A stretch of 14,778 nucleotides of DNA from Methylococcaceae bacterium (GTDB lineage Bacteria; Pseudomonadota; Gammaproteobacteria; Methylococcales; Methylomonadaceae), in assembly GCA_030699345.1 (NCBI GenBank), contig JAUYMX010000364.1:1-14778 (forward strand), given 5' to 3'. A program made the translations under genes and the position numbers. Position 1 is the first letter of the stretch, and each line of letters opens with the position of its first letter. Below, piece by piece: positions 7,210 through 14,150 of this stretch. Below the pieces are notes generated by a model, which did no database searches, had not been told where the DNA came from, and saw nothing but the letters and a program-made list of their open reading frames with translations.

Positions 7210-7218
7210 ATTATATCA
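7210..7218 (-). promoter_or_regulatory. Extended -10 promoter for marR
   Basis: On the minus strand TGATATAAT (7218 down to 7210) is a perfect extended -10 (TGnTATAAT). The -35 position has no good match, as is common for extended -10 promoters. Transcription would start near 7203, about 20 nt before the marR ATG. The surrounding TATTA...TAATA symmetry could hold an autoregulatory MarR site, but that is weak. Confidence 0.45.
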
Positions 7219-7260
7219 ATAGTTTAATACTTTTACCCAGCTGGCGTGTTTAATCCTATG

Positions 7261-7396
7261 GGAACCTCGAAAAACCCTGCACTTAGATAAACTCAGTACC
7301 CACAGGGCATAAATGCGAACGGTGTCTTAAAAATCAAGGAGTTCCGTTCGTGGTGAGCTTGTCGAACCATAATCGGAATGGGTTTTTCGAGGTTCC
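7261..7396. mobile_element. MITE-like element, copy B, with 6-bp direct flanks
   Basis: Perfect 17-bp terminal inverted repeats GGAACCTCGAAAAACCC (7261-7277) and GGGTTTTTCGAGGTTCC (7380-7396) bound a 136-bp noncoding unit. The inner blocks (AACGGTGTCTTAAAAATCAA, then GAGCTTGTCGAACCAT) match copy A at 2577-2698. CCTATG lies directly on both sides (7255-7260 and 7397-7402), as expected for a target-site duplication. It sits between the upstream side of marR and the 3' end of the META-domain gene and ends about 40 nt above the marR promoter. Confidence 0.85.
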
Positions 7397-7440
7397 CCTA
7401 TGTTAAGAAAAAATCAGACACCTGAAAACGCTCCTTAAAT

Positions 7441-8877
7441 TTATCGCAAATAGACCGCTTTAAACCTCGCTAACACCTTATCACCCGCGAGTAAATTCAA
7501 TTGTCCATCATCGATACGGTAGCCGGTAGTAACAGTGAGCATTTTTAACACCTGACTTTCGAGTTCCATGAGCGGTGCTTCACAAGCCATCATGGTACCG
7601 GCCATCTGCGTGAACTTTAGGTTGTTGCCATCTTTGACATAAGCGCCCATAAATTGATTGCAACCGCTGAAACCACTAGCCCTGGAACCTTCGCTAGCCA
7701 AGGTTATCCGCACCTCGCGTTGTTGCGTGGGAGCTAACACGATCTCATCTCCGTCCAGCTCTATCAGTTTCCAGTACGTGTCTGTTAACGAAGCGGCATT
7801 GCTGTTTTTGTCCTGTTTCAGGGAACTACAGGTTGCTCCGGGCTGTGAACCGTCAAATCGATCGACCACAATTTGCTCGATTGGCGGCCCTTCCATTGCA
7901 GGGAGAATCTCCAATCGACCAGCAAAGTTAACTAACAGCGGTGCTGCAGGCGCGCTACGAGCCTGCAAATAGTTGCGTTCCACCGCCAAATAATCGCCAA
8001 GTGTTGCAACGGGCCAGCGTAAGCCACTGGCGCAATCAGTAAATGTTGCTGCATCCGCCAAGTAGCGAAATTCGCCATGCCAGTGCAGTGATTCGGTAAT
8101 CAATTCAACCTGCGCGGTGCGTCGCAAGTTTTGGTTGGCTGTTGATGTAATTGGCTGCCCCAGACGATCAAGCTGACGCAAGGTTTCACCATCTATTACT
8201 TCCAACAAAAGCAACTCCGAACCGCTCAGCAGAGTAAGGCGTTTACCGCTTGCATCTGTCGACCAGCGCCCGAGTTCTGTAAACGTGCTGGCAGGTTTGC
8301 CCTGATAAATGCGGCGTAAGCGATACAGGCCATCGGCACGTAAGGTCAGGGTTTGTTCAATACCGCTACAATCGGCGCAGGGCGTAACACCGACAAAGGT
8401 GGCAGGCAACGCAACCTCGGGTGTATTTTGTGGAACCGGCGCTGGGGTTTTAGATACCGGCTGTACAGCATCAAGCAATAAATCAATGTGACTGGGGGCA
8501 TCTCGAGTTAACACCGCATAGTGTCGCGTCGTTGTGAAGCGCAGTTTGCCAGCGACCGATATGGTCGCTCGTATAGCATACCGGTGACTTGGATCGATGC
8601 GTGTATAAGGAACCTGTAGCGAAAACGGGATGGGCACTTGGCGTGCGCCGAAATTCTCCTGCACCTCAGCTAGCACAGCAGCAGGTTTATCGGCTTGGGA
8701 CACATCTTCGACGCGAACCGTGAGTACCGCATCAGGCGGCATTGCGATACGCTGGCGATAAGCCACGCTACCATTGATAGAGACAGCCTCAGGCGTTGAT
8801 TGAGCATAAAGATAGTTCGCCGGAAAAACCACAAATAGAGCTATCAGCCACAGAACAGTAAATATCAGCTTACTCAT
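7441..8877 (-). CDS. Secreted YbaY-NlpE-META multidomain envelope protein
   Basis: This 478-residue protein begins with a Sec signal peptide (hydrophobic 3-20, likely cleavage after YLYA at 25). There is no lipobox Cys, so it is probably periplasmic rather than a lipoprotein. Domains in order: a YbaY/YscW-like beta domain (about 33-135, GSVAYRQRIAMPPDAVLTVR); an NlpE N-terminal-like domain (about 155-250) with the CADC pair at 167-170; a region with DCASGLRWPV and GDYLAVERNYL (about 265-345) that I cannot name; and a META/HslJ domain (about 365-475) with GFSGCNQFMGAY and MAGTMMACE. NlpE relates to envelope and copper stress sensing and HslJ to heat or novobiocin resistance. A role in envelope stress is inferred. 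GGAG 8 nt upstream supports the start. It appears monocistronic. Confidence 0.85.
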   Translation of the reverse strand: MSKLIFTVLWLIALFVVFPANYLYAQSTPEAVSINGSVAYRQRIAMPPDAVLTVRVEDVSQADKPAAVLAEVQENFGARQVPIPFSLQVPYTRIDPSHRYAIRATISVAGKLRFTTTRHYAVLTRDAPSHIDLLLDAVQPVSKTPAPVPQNTPEVALPATFVGVTPCADCSGIEQTLTLRADGLYRLRRIYQGKPASTFTELGRWSTDASGKRLTLLSGSELLLLEVIDGETLRQLDRLGQPITSTANQNLRRTAQVELITESLHWHGEFRYLADAATFTDCASGLRWPVATLGDYLAVERNYLQARSAPAAPLLVNFAGRLEILPAMEGPPIEQIVVDRFDGSQPGATCSSLKQDKNSNAASLTDTYWKLIELDGDEIVLAPTQQREVRITLASEGSRASGFSGCNQFMGAYVKDGNNLKFTQMAGTMMACEAPLMELESQVLKMLTVTTGYRIDDGQLNLLAGDKVLARFKAVYLR

Positions 8878-8940
8878 CGAATTAACTCCAAAATAGAATA
8901 CTTTTCAGGATCATAGCGAAAAACCGGCAGCCCAGACAGC

Positions 8941-9099
8941 ATGAAAAAATTACAGTTAAACGAGTTGTCTTGTTTTGATAAAAAGAAACTGTCGCAAGTT
9001 TTCATTGAACGGCCGGGAAGAAATCCAGACGTCATTAATTTGGCAGAAAACGAGGCATGTCTGTCGTTGTGCAAAAACCGGCAATGGAGGAACATGTAA
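8941..9099 (+). CDS. Possible 52-residue small protein, unknown
   Basis: A short frame begins ATG 8941 (MKKLQLNELSCFDKKKLSQV) and ends at 9099. It is hydrophilic and basic with three Cys and no membrane segment. The ribosome site is weak. It lies in the 253-nt gap between the envelope-protein gene and a decayed DJ-1-like gene, a region where gene relics are common, so it may be a remnant. A leftward frame of 82 codons across the same DNA has even less coding character. I do not recognise either. Confidence 0.22.
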   Translation: MKKLQLNELSCFDKKKLSQVFIERPGRNPDVINLAENEACLSLCKNRQWRNM

Positions 9100-9133
9100 A
9101 TCGATTTACTGCTTTCAAGCAAGAAATTGATTG

Positions 9134-9440
9134 ATGACTACCCCTTTTATGCCCCCATCAGATCTTCGGCGTCCGCAGGTTCGTGTAGCGAAAACAAGAC
9201 CTTTCGGCATTGTCACCTACCCCGGCGTTGAGATTCTCGATTTTACCGGCCCCATGGAAGCATTTGCTTTCGCTAATCATGGCTTGCAGCGATCCGGCAT
9301 ATGTAGTGAATTGGCCTATCCAATGGATAGTATTAGCGGCAAAGCCTTGGCCGATAACGACTTCATGCGATCCACAAATTATCGCCAATCTTCGCTATGC
9401 GCTTGGCTTACGAAAGCGCATAGCGCCTTTCGGTCATCAA
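9134..9440 (+). pseudogene. Truncated, frameshifted DJ-1/PfpI (GlxA-type) gene relic
   Basis: The frame from ATG 9134 gives FGIVTYPGVEILDFTGPMEA then FAFANHG. This is the N-terminal strand-helix of the DJ-1/PfpI domain that forms the front half of GlxA-type AraC regulators. Near 9320-9335 the similarity moves to another frame, reading VLAAKPWPITTSCDPQIIAN, where relatives have the motif SCGLQIIAD. One or more indels have therefore broken the gene. It stops resembling the family at the hairpin 9393-9425. The rest of the DJ-1 domain and any AraC DNA-binding domain are gone. The product would be about 70 recognisable residues and non-functional. Confidence 0.7.
9393..9425. repeat. Perfect 12-bp hairpin at a pseudogene junction
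   Basis: CGCTATGCGCTT (9393-9404) and AAGCGCATAGCG (9414-9425) pair perfectly around a 9-nt loop. DJ-1-like sequence ends here and cytochrome c-like sequence begins just after. The hairpin may mark an old recombination point, the end of a lost element, or an RNA stem. CCTTT follows, so a weak rightward terminator is also possible. Confidence 0.6.
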
Positions 9441-9861
9441 ACCTAGCAATGAAAATTGCCTGAGTCGCCACGAGCGCCCTAATGACCGGCATCCGGTCTG
9501 CCGTTTTCTTGAGCCGCGTTTCCTCAAAGCCCGAGAAAATCTCGGCCCCCAACAATACGTTTCCTGCCATACCGAACATAAGAAACAGCGGGTCACGCTC
9601 TCGGAAATAGGTTATTGCGTGAACTGCCACAAGCAAACCAAGCTCAGAAAAGATCCGCTGGATGTGCCGCATGACCTGTTAATCGCACTGAACCACTGGG
9701 AAAGTTGCCTGGGTTGCCACGATTTCCATGGCAACCACATCATGAAAACCTCAACGACAGTTGAACAAATCATTCCGGCTGAAAAAATTCGGGCTTATTT
9801 TCAAGGCGGCCCATCGCCCTTGGAGATAAACGCAGCTACACAGCCAAAAAGGAGGCCAATT
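9424..9861 (+). pseudogene. 3' remnant of a multiheme cytochrome c gene
   Basis: The frame is open from just after a TAG at 9421-9423. It carries two intact heme c motifs, CVNCH (9616-9630) and CLGCH (9706-9720). A third at 9556-9570 reads YVSCH, where one base change (TAC for TGC) would remove the first Cys. The surrounding residues (HPVCRFLEPRFL, ARENLGP, KDPLDVPHDLLIALNHWESC, CHDFHGNH) look like a real cytochrome c3-type multiheme protein. The signal peptide and N-terminal hemes are missing, because the upstream DNA belongs to a different relic. No stop separates it from the following DUF3365 gene, so automatic calling could start that gene at GTG 9619. Decay is the best reading; an active 5'-truncated fusion is unlikely without a signal peptide. 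Confidence 0.65.
9849..9855 (+). promoter_or_regulatory. Strong Shine-Dalgarno fixing the DUF3365 start
   Basis: AAGGAGG at 9849-9855 lies 6 nt before ATG 9862 and 9 nt before ATG 9865. It is directly followed by a hydrophobic N-terminal segment. This separates the true DUF3365 gene from the cytochrome relic upstream in the same frame. Confidence 0.75.
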
Positions 9862-10725
9862 ATGATGAGTAAAAACTTCTGGATTACGTTGTTTTCCTTA
9901 GGCTGCCTGGGTATTTACCTGTTCGTTAGCGCTCCCCCACTATTGCTTGATGATAAGAAAACCGAGCAGGCGGCTATTCCTGTGGAACAAATGTTTATCC
10001 TGTTGCAAGCGGAAAACGCCGCAGCACGGGCGATATGGACCCAGGAAATCGTCGGCGCAGGTAAAAAATCCGGACTGAAATTTGATGAACACTGGCGCGA
10101 TGCCGATTTGGAAGCAGGGCCATTACCGGCACTTTTTTTGCGCGAAACGGCAAAAAGTATGGAAAAAAGCCCGCTGCGGCTTAGTTTGTTTTTGGGATCG
10201 GATTATCCAATCAGCCCCAGCAACCGCTTTGAAGGCTTACAGCAGGAGAAATTTCAAATTCTGCGCCAGTCGCAACTGCCACAGTTTTTTTATGTGCCTG
10301 ATACCGGCTTGCAGACCGGCATGTTTGCCAACATTGCCATCGCTGCACCCTGTATCGAATGCCATAACAAACACCCGCAAGCAGCTAAAAATGATTGGCG
10401 TCTGAATGATGTAATGGGGGCTACGACTTGGATGTATCCGGCTTCGACAGTGTCCCTGGAAGATATGCTCAAGGCGATTATGGTCCTGCATCAGGGGATA
10501 GAGAATGCTTATGCAGCTTATTTGGAAAAAGTTAAAACCTTTACACATCCGCCTATGATCAGTGAACGCTGGCCGCGCGACGGTTATTACCTGCCCAGCT
10601 TGGATGTATTTATGCAGGCGTTTTTACAACGCACAGCTCAACACACCCTCCCCGCTTTAGGTGCATTGAGTAACGCCCGTCAGAATAACAAGTTGAAGGA
10701 TTCCAGTCGTGATACTGCTAAATAA
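9862..10725 (+). CDS. Membrane-anchored DUF3365 (Tll0287-like) heme-c protein
   Basis: From ATG 9862 the product has 287 residues. An N-terminal signal or anchor helix (about 5-28, FWITLFSLGCLGIYLFVSAP) sends the rest to the periplasm. A DUF3365/Tll0287-like domain follows (about 40-195), with LPALFLRETAKSMEK, then SDYPISPSNRFE, then the heme c motif CIECH (164-168) in a CHNKHPQAAKNDWRLNDVMG context. Members of this family bind c-type heme in a PAS-like fold and are thought to sense redox state or small ligands. A C-terminal extension of about 90 residues with a possible helix has no match I know. Its end overlaps the next gene by 17 nt, indicating coupled translation. An in-frame longer reading upstream belongs to a cytochrome relic. 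Confidence 0.85.
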   Translation: MMSKNFWITLFSLGCLGIYLFVSAPPLLLDDKKTEQAAIPVEQMFILLQAENAAARAIWTQEIVGAGKKSGLKFDEHWRDADLEAGPLPALFLRETAKSMEKSPLRLSLFLGSDYPISPSNRFEGLQQEKFQILRQSQLPQFFYVPDTGLQTGMFANIAIAAPCIECHNKHPQAAKNDWRLNDVMGATTWMYPASTVSLEDMLKAIMVLHQGIENAYAAYLEKVKTFTHPPMISERWPRDGYYLPSLDVFMQAFLQRTAQHTLPALGALSNARQNNKLKDSSRDTAK

Positions 10726-11272
10726 ACTCATCTCGTTATGGCGGCAAAAAAAGCCGATGTCGTCACCGACTTTTAGTACAACAACTAAACCGGCAAGATC
10801 CGCGTTCAGCAAAAGCTATTTTGTTCTGGGGCTGGCATTGCTAACGGGGTTTATTTGGCAAGAAATCGGCCATCTCAACTGGCAGCGGTTGGCGCAATTG
10901 CAGGCGGATAACGTCTACAAACAGTTTTCAGGCTTTGTAATAGTCGGTTATCTGGCGATCCAATGGCGCTGTTCGATACTGCGCAACCAAGGCTTTATGC
11001 AACAAGCGGCAAAACTGCTAAATCAACATAAACTGCTAGGTGCTTTAGCTCCGGTATTCTTCTATGCGCATGCCCAGCACATCGGTTATGCGTACCTGCA
11101 AGTATTGAGCTTGGTGTATTTCGCCCTTTTTCTTACCGGGCTATGTAATGTTGAAATTACTGGTATTCACAAACAGTTGTTTCGAAAAATATGGCTAACA
11201 GTGCATGTCGGGCTGGCAACAAGTCTGATATTTTTGCTGGGTTATCACATATTCATCAGCTATACCTATTAG
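10709..11272 (+). CDS. Small membrane protein with two His-x13-His pairs, likely di-heme b
   Basis: The GTG start at 10709 has GAAGGA 8 nt upstream and overlaps the DUF3365 gene by 17 nt. An alternative ATG at 10757 would remove 16 residues. The 187-residue product has hydrophobic segments at about 36-51, 74-88, 109-121, 126-145 and 162-183. His107 and His121 are 14 apart, and His166 and His180 are also 14 apart, each pair within or near a helix. This is the spacing that holds two stacked b hemes in ferric-reductase-like and related membrane cytochromes. It is shorter than typical ferric reductases and lacks flavin or NADPH domains. Pairing with a periplasmic heme-c protein suggests electron transfer across or at the inner membrane. 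The heme role is inferred from the His pattern. Confidence 0.75.
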   Translation: MILLNKLISLWRQKKPMSSPTFSTTTKPARSAFSKSYFVLGLALLTGFIWQEIGHLNWQRLAQLQADNVYKQFSGFVIVGYLAIQWRCSILRNQGFMQQAAKLLNQHKLLGALAPVFFYAHAQHIGYAYLQVLSLVYFALFLTGLCNVEITGIHKQLFRKIWLTVHVGLATSLIFLLGYHIFISYTY

Positions 11273-11459
11273 TGATGAAGGCAACATAAACTAATTATCT
11301 GGTTATTGGCTTGCATCACAATCAGGCGCTTACACCCTCCCATACACCACCCGCCGTGAAAGAAATAACAATTTGTACGCTGAACGCGTGTATAAACAAA
11401 CGCTATACCCTTCCTGCCTTTAACATCCCCTGCCAAACAACTCGAATATCAATAAAGTG

Positions 11460-13277
11460 ATGATCACAACAATCCGCGATCCAGATAGCTACATTCCAGC
11501 AGCCGGAGGCATTACCGAGGTCCAGCGGCAAGAAACGTTGCTGATAACAGGCGCCTTGCAGAATGCCATCCTTAACAGCGCTAATTTTTCAAGTATCGCG
11601 ACAGACGAGAAAGGCGTTATTCAGATATTCAATGTCGGCGCAGAACGCATGCTGGGTTACGCAGCGGTTGACGTGATGAATAAGATTACTCCAGCCGATA
11701 TTTCTGACCCGCATGAATTAATCGTGCGAGCCAAAGCGCTCAGCGTCGAACTTGGCACATTGATTACGCCAGGCTTTGAAGCGTTGGTTTTTAAAGCTTC
11801 ACACGGCATTGAAGACATCTATGAACTGACCTATATCCGCAAGGATGGCAGCCGGTTCCCCGCTGTGGTATCGGTCACAGCGCTGCGCGATGCGCATGGC
11901 GGCATCATCGGCTATCTGTTGATCGGCACCGACAATACTGCACGCAAGCAGATCGAAGCGGAGCAGAAGCAGCTGGGACAGCGTCTGCGAGATTTTCAGT
12001 TTTACACGCGCTCTTTATTCGAATCGAATATTGATGCGCTAATGACATCCGATCCCGAAGGCATTATTACCGATGTCAATAAACAAATGGAGTCGCTCAC
12101 AGGCTGTACGCGTGATGAACTGATCGGCGCCCCATTTAAAAATTACTTTACCGATCAGGAGCGGGCTGAGGCGGCTATCAATCTGGTACTCACTGAAAGA
12201 AAAGTCATCAATTACGAACTTACCGCACGCGCCAGAGACGGCAAAGAGACCGTTGTTTCTTACAATGCAGCGACCCTCTACGACCGGGATAGAAGGTTAC
12301 AGGGCGTATTTGCTGCGGCCCGCGACATCACTGAACGCAAGCAAGTAGAGGAAAAACTGCATATAAGCGACATCGCACTCAAAGCCATTTCGCAAGGCGT
12401 GATTATCACTAAATCAGATCAAACCATTCTCTCTGTAAATGACGCTTTTGTGTCCATTACTGGCTACAGTCAGGAGGAAATAGCAGGGCAGAATTGCCGT
12501 TTTCTTCAAGGACAGCTATCCAATCCGCAAGTTATAGATGCGATGCGCTTAGCCATTAAAAATGCGACTGATTTTTCCGGTGAAATTCTCAACTATCGTA
12601 AAGACGGCACTACCTTTTGGAATTATTTAACAATCTCCCCGGTCCGCGACGATCTAGGCAAGTTGGCGCACTTTATCGGTGTTACTCGCGACATTACAGA
12701 GCATAAATTGATGGAGGACCAAGTACGACAGCTGGCGTTTTACGATCCGCTGACTAAATTGGCTAATCGTCGTTTACTCAATGATCGACTGAGCCAGGCA
12801 ATAAACTCCAGCAAACGCAGTGCTTGCTATGGCGCATTGATGTTTCTTGATCTGGATAATTTCAAACCGCTCAATGACACGCACGGGCATGTAGTAGGCG
12901 ATTTACTGTTGATTGACGCGGCTGCCAGAGTAAAAAGTTGTGTGCGCGAGGTCGATACGGTGGCACGTTTTGGCGGTGATGAATTTGTGGTGATGCTCAG
13001 TGAGTTGGACGTGGATAAAGCCGCATCCAAATTGCAAGCACTCAACATTGCCGAAAAAATCCGCGCCGCGTTGTTTAAACCCTATTTGCTGGACATCAAC
13101 AAAGATGTGGAAGCTGACGCAACGGTTGAGCATCATTGCTCCGCGAGCATTGGCGTGGTGGTATTTCTCAACCACGAAGGCAGTCAAGACGACCTTCTTG
13201 AGATGGCCGATACAGCAATGTATCAAGCCAAAGAGGATGGCCGAAATCAGATTCGATTTTATTCAGAAGAGATTTGA
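11460..13277 (+). CDS. PAS-PAS-LOV-GGDEF protein, probable light-controlled diguanylate cyclase
   Basis: Residues are numbered from GTG 11457; ATG 11460 is the likelier start, though no good ribosome site is seen. Order: PAS 1 (about 30-165), PAS 2 (about 180-297), LOV-type PAS 3 (about 300-418), GGDEF (about 425-604). There is no membrane segment, so it should be cytoplasmic. LOV features are NCRFLQG (346-352) with the flavin-adduct Cys347, Asn379 and Asn389. Position 410 is Thr where LOV domains normally have Gln. The cyclase half has DLDNFKPLND, the full GGDEF (506-510) and the inhibitory RxxD site REVD (497-500). It should therefore make c-di-GMP from two GTP with product inhibition. No EAL domain follows. 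It is separated from the heme-protein pair by 184 nt and may be transcribed on its own. Confidence 0.92.
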   Translation: MITTIRDPDSYIPAAGGITEVQRQETLLITGALQNAILNSANFSSIATDEKGVIQIFNVGAERMLGYAAVDVMNKITPADISDPHELIVRAKALSVELGTLITPGFEALVFKASHGIEDIYELTYIRKDGSRFPAVVSVTALRDAHGGIIGYLLIGTDNTARKQIEAEQKQLGQRLRDFQFYTRSLFESNIDALMTSDPEGIITDVNKQMESLTGCTRDELIGAPFKNYFTDQERAEAAINLVLTERKVINYELTARARDGKETVVSYNAATLYDRDRRLQGVFAAARDITERKQVEEKLHISDIALKAISQGVIITKSDQTILSVNDAFVSITGYSQEEIAGQNCRFLQGQLSNPQVIDAMRLAIKNATDFSGEILNYRKDGTTFWNYLTISPVRDDLGKLAHFIGVTRDITEHKLMEDQVRQLAFYDPLTKLANRRLLNDRLSQAINSSKRSACYGALMFLDLDNFKPLNDTHGHVVGDLLLIDAAARVKSCVREVDTVARFGGDEFVVMLSELDVDKAASKLQALNIAEKIRAALFKPYLLDINKDVEADATVEHHCSASIGVVVFLNHEGSQDDLLEMADTAMYQAKEDGRNQIRFYSEEI

Positions 13278-13366
13278 GCTGCCGCCATGTGGAAATTGCA
13301 TTTGGCCTGAAGGCTGCAAAGCGCTTCACATAGCAATCTGCCATAAAATGGAATTCTGAGTTCATT

Positions 13367-13390
13367 GGCGGTTTGCTGCACGAAACCGCC
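13367..13390. terminator. Hairpin between convergent genes, possible terminator
   Basis: GGCGGTTT (13367-13374) and AAACCGCC (13383-13390) form a perfect 8-bp stem with an 8-nt loop. It lies 90 nt after the GGDEF gene and 31 nt after the stop of the leftward Uma2 gene. No T-run follows on either strand, so intrinsic termination would be weak. Confidence 0.35.
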
Positions 13391-13421
13391 CTGCACGGTT
13401 ATAAATTCAAAAGCCGTTGGC

Positions 13422-14015
13422 TTAATTGTCCAACTCACTCGCCTGTGAAAACGCCACCATGTCTTCATTCTCAACCCAGCGATAAATTTCCTCCACCGCC
13501 AGCTTAAAATCCAATGATTCAAACCACACGTCGTCACCTAAAAAATAATGGTTGGATACCCATCCCGATGAACGTCTGCATACTTCCACATCGACAAAAT
13601 CCTGCTCAATCAGCACGTATTCTTGAACACTCGGCAATGATGAATAAGCCACACGCTTAATGGTTTCATCGGTGCGCCGTGTAGATTTGGACAGCACTTC
13701 AACCAACAAAATTGGCGATTCGGTGTAATAGGGGTTGTCGGTTTTATCCTCACAAACCACCATAACATCAGGATAAAAAAAATCAGCGCCCACTTTGACT
13801 TTAACGTCAGAGCCAAACGGGCGACATGGTGTGTTTTTTAAATGTTGCCTTAATTCACCACAGACATTATCGGTAATGCTCTGATGATTTTTACTTGCGC
13901 CTGCCATTGCGTAGACGTCACCATCAATATATTCATGCTTGGTTTCGGCAAGTAATTCACCGGCTAAATAATCTTCTACGGTAATAAGCTGTTTGGTTTT
14001 AATGACTGCACTCAT
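13422..14015 (-). CDS. Uma2 family (DUF820) nuclease-like protein
   Basis: This 197-residue protein has the Uma2/DUF820 layout with a restriction-endonuclease-like PD-(D/E)xK core: an entry block around LAETKHEYIDGDVYAMAGAS (22-41), then FYPDVMVVCED (80-90, Asp83), then ILLVEVLSKSTRRTDETIKR (102-121, Glu106 and a following Lys). Length is normal for the family. AGGGG about 8 nt upstream supports the start. The family is abundant in cyanobacteria and scattered in other bacteria; its DNA target and biological role are not established. It stands alone, with a palindromic repeat just upstream and no recognisable partner. Confidence 0.88.
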   Translation of the reverse strand: MSAVIKTKQLITVEDYLAGELLAETKHEYIDGDVYAMAGASKNHQSITDNVCGELRQHLKNTPCRPFGSDVKVKVGADFFYPDVMVVCEDKTDNPYYTESPILLVEVLSKSTRRTDETIKRVAYSSLPSVQEYVLIEQDFVDVEVCRRSSGWVSNHYFLGDDVWFESLDFKLAVEEIYRWVENEDMVAFSQASELDN

Positions 14016-14044
14016 CGTCTTAACCCCTTGGAATGTTCAGTCCG

Positions 14045-14136
14045 GTAGGGTGGGCACGCTGTTTGTGCCCACGCGGAATTAAAGCTATTGCCTTTAAACG
14101 ATGTACCCGTGGGCATAACAGTATTGCCCACCCTAC
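14045..14136. repeat. 92-bp double-hairpin repeat (GTAGGGTGGGCA type)
   Basis: The arms 14045-14073 and 14108-14136 are inverted copies. They match perfectly at GTAGGGTGGGCA/TGCCCACCCTAC and at TGCCCACG/CGTGGGCA, with a few mismatches between. Each arm is itself a hairpin (GTGGGCA-N9-TGCCCAC). This nested symmetry is typical of dispersed REP/MITE-like units. It lies between the 5' end of the Uma2 gene and the 3' end of fxsA and could also affect transcript ends there. Confidence 0.8.
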
Positions 14137-14150
14137 AGATTAGCCTCGTC

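Noticed and set aside
8874..9122. Leftward 82-codon frame upstream of the envelope-protein gene
   Set aside because: Its end overlaps the start and covers the ribosome site of the next gene, and its composition is not protein-like.
9379..9672. Leftward 97-codon frame across the pseudogene junction
   Set aside because: It is the complement of cytochrome sequence with clear CxxCH motifs on the plus strand, and the translation resembles nothing.
9619..10725. A single 368-residue gene starting at GTG 9619
   Set aside because: GTG 9619 lies inside a CVNCH heme motif of a cytochrome relic. A strong AAGGAGG and a hydrophobic N-terminus mark a separate start at 9862.
11320..11365. Resemblance of the minus strand (GGGTGGTGTATGGGAGGG) to group II intron 3' regions
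   Set aside because: Only a short G-rich stretch resembles them. No domain V hairpin or reverse transcriptase is present, so it cannot be supported.
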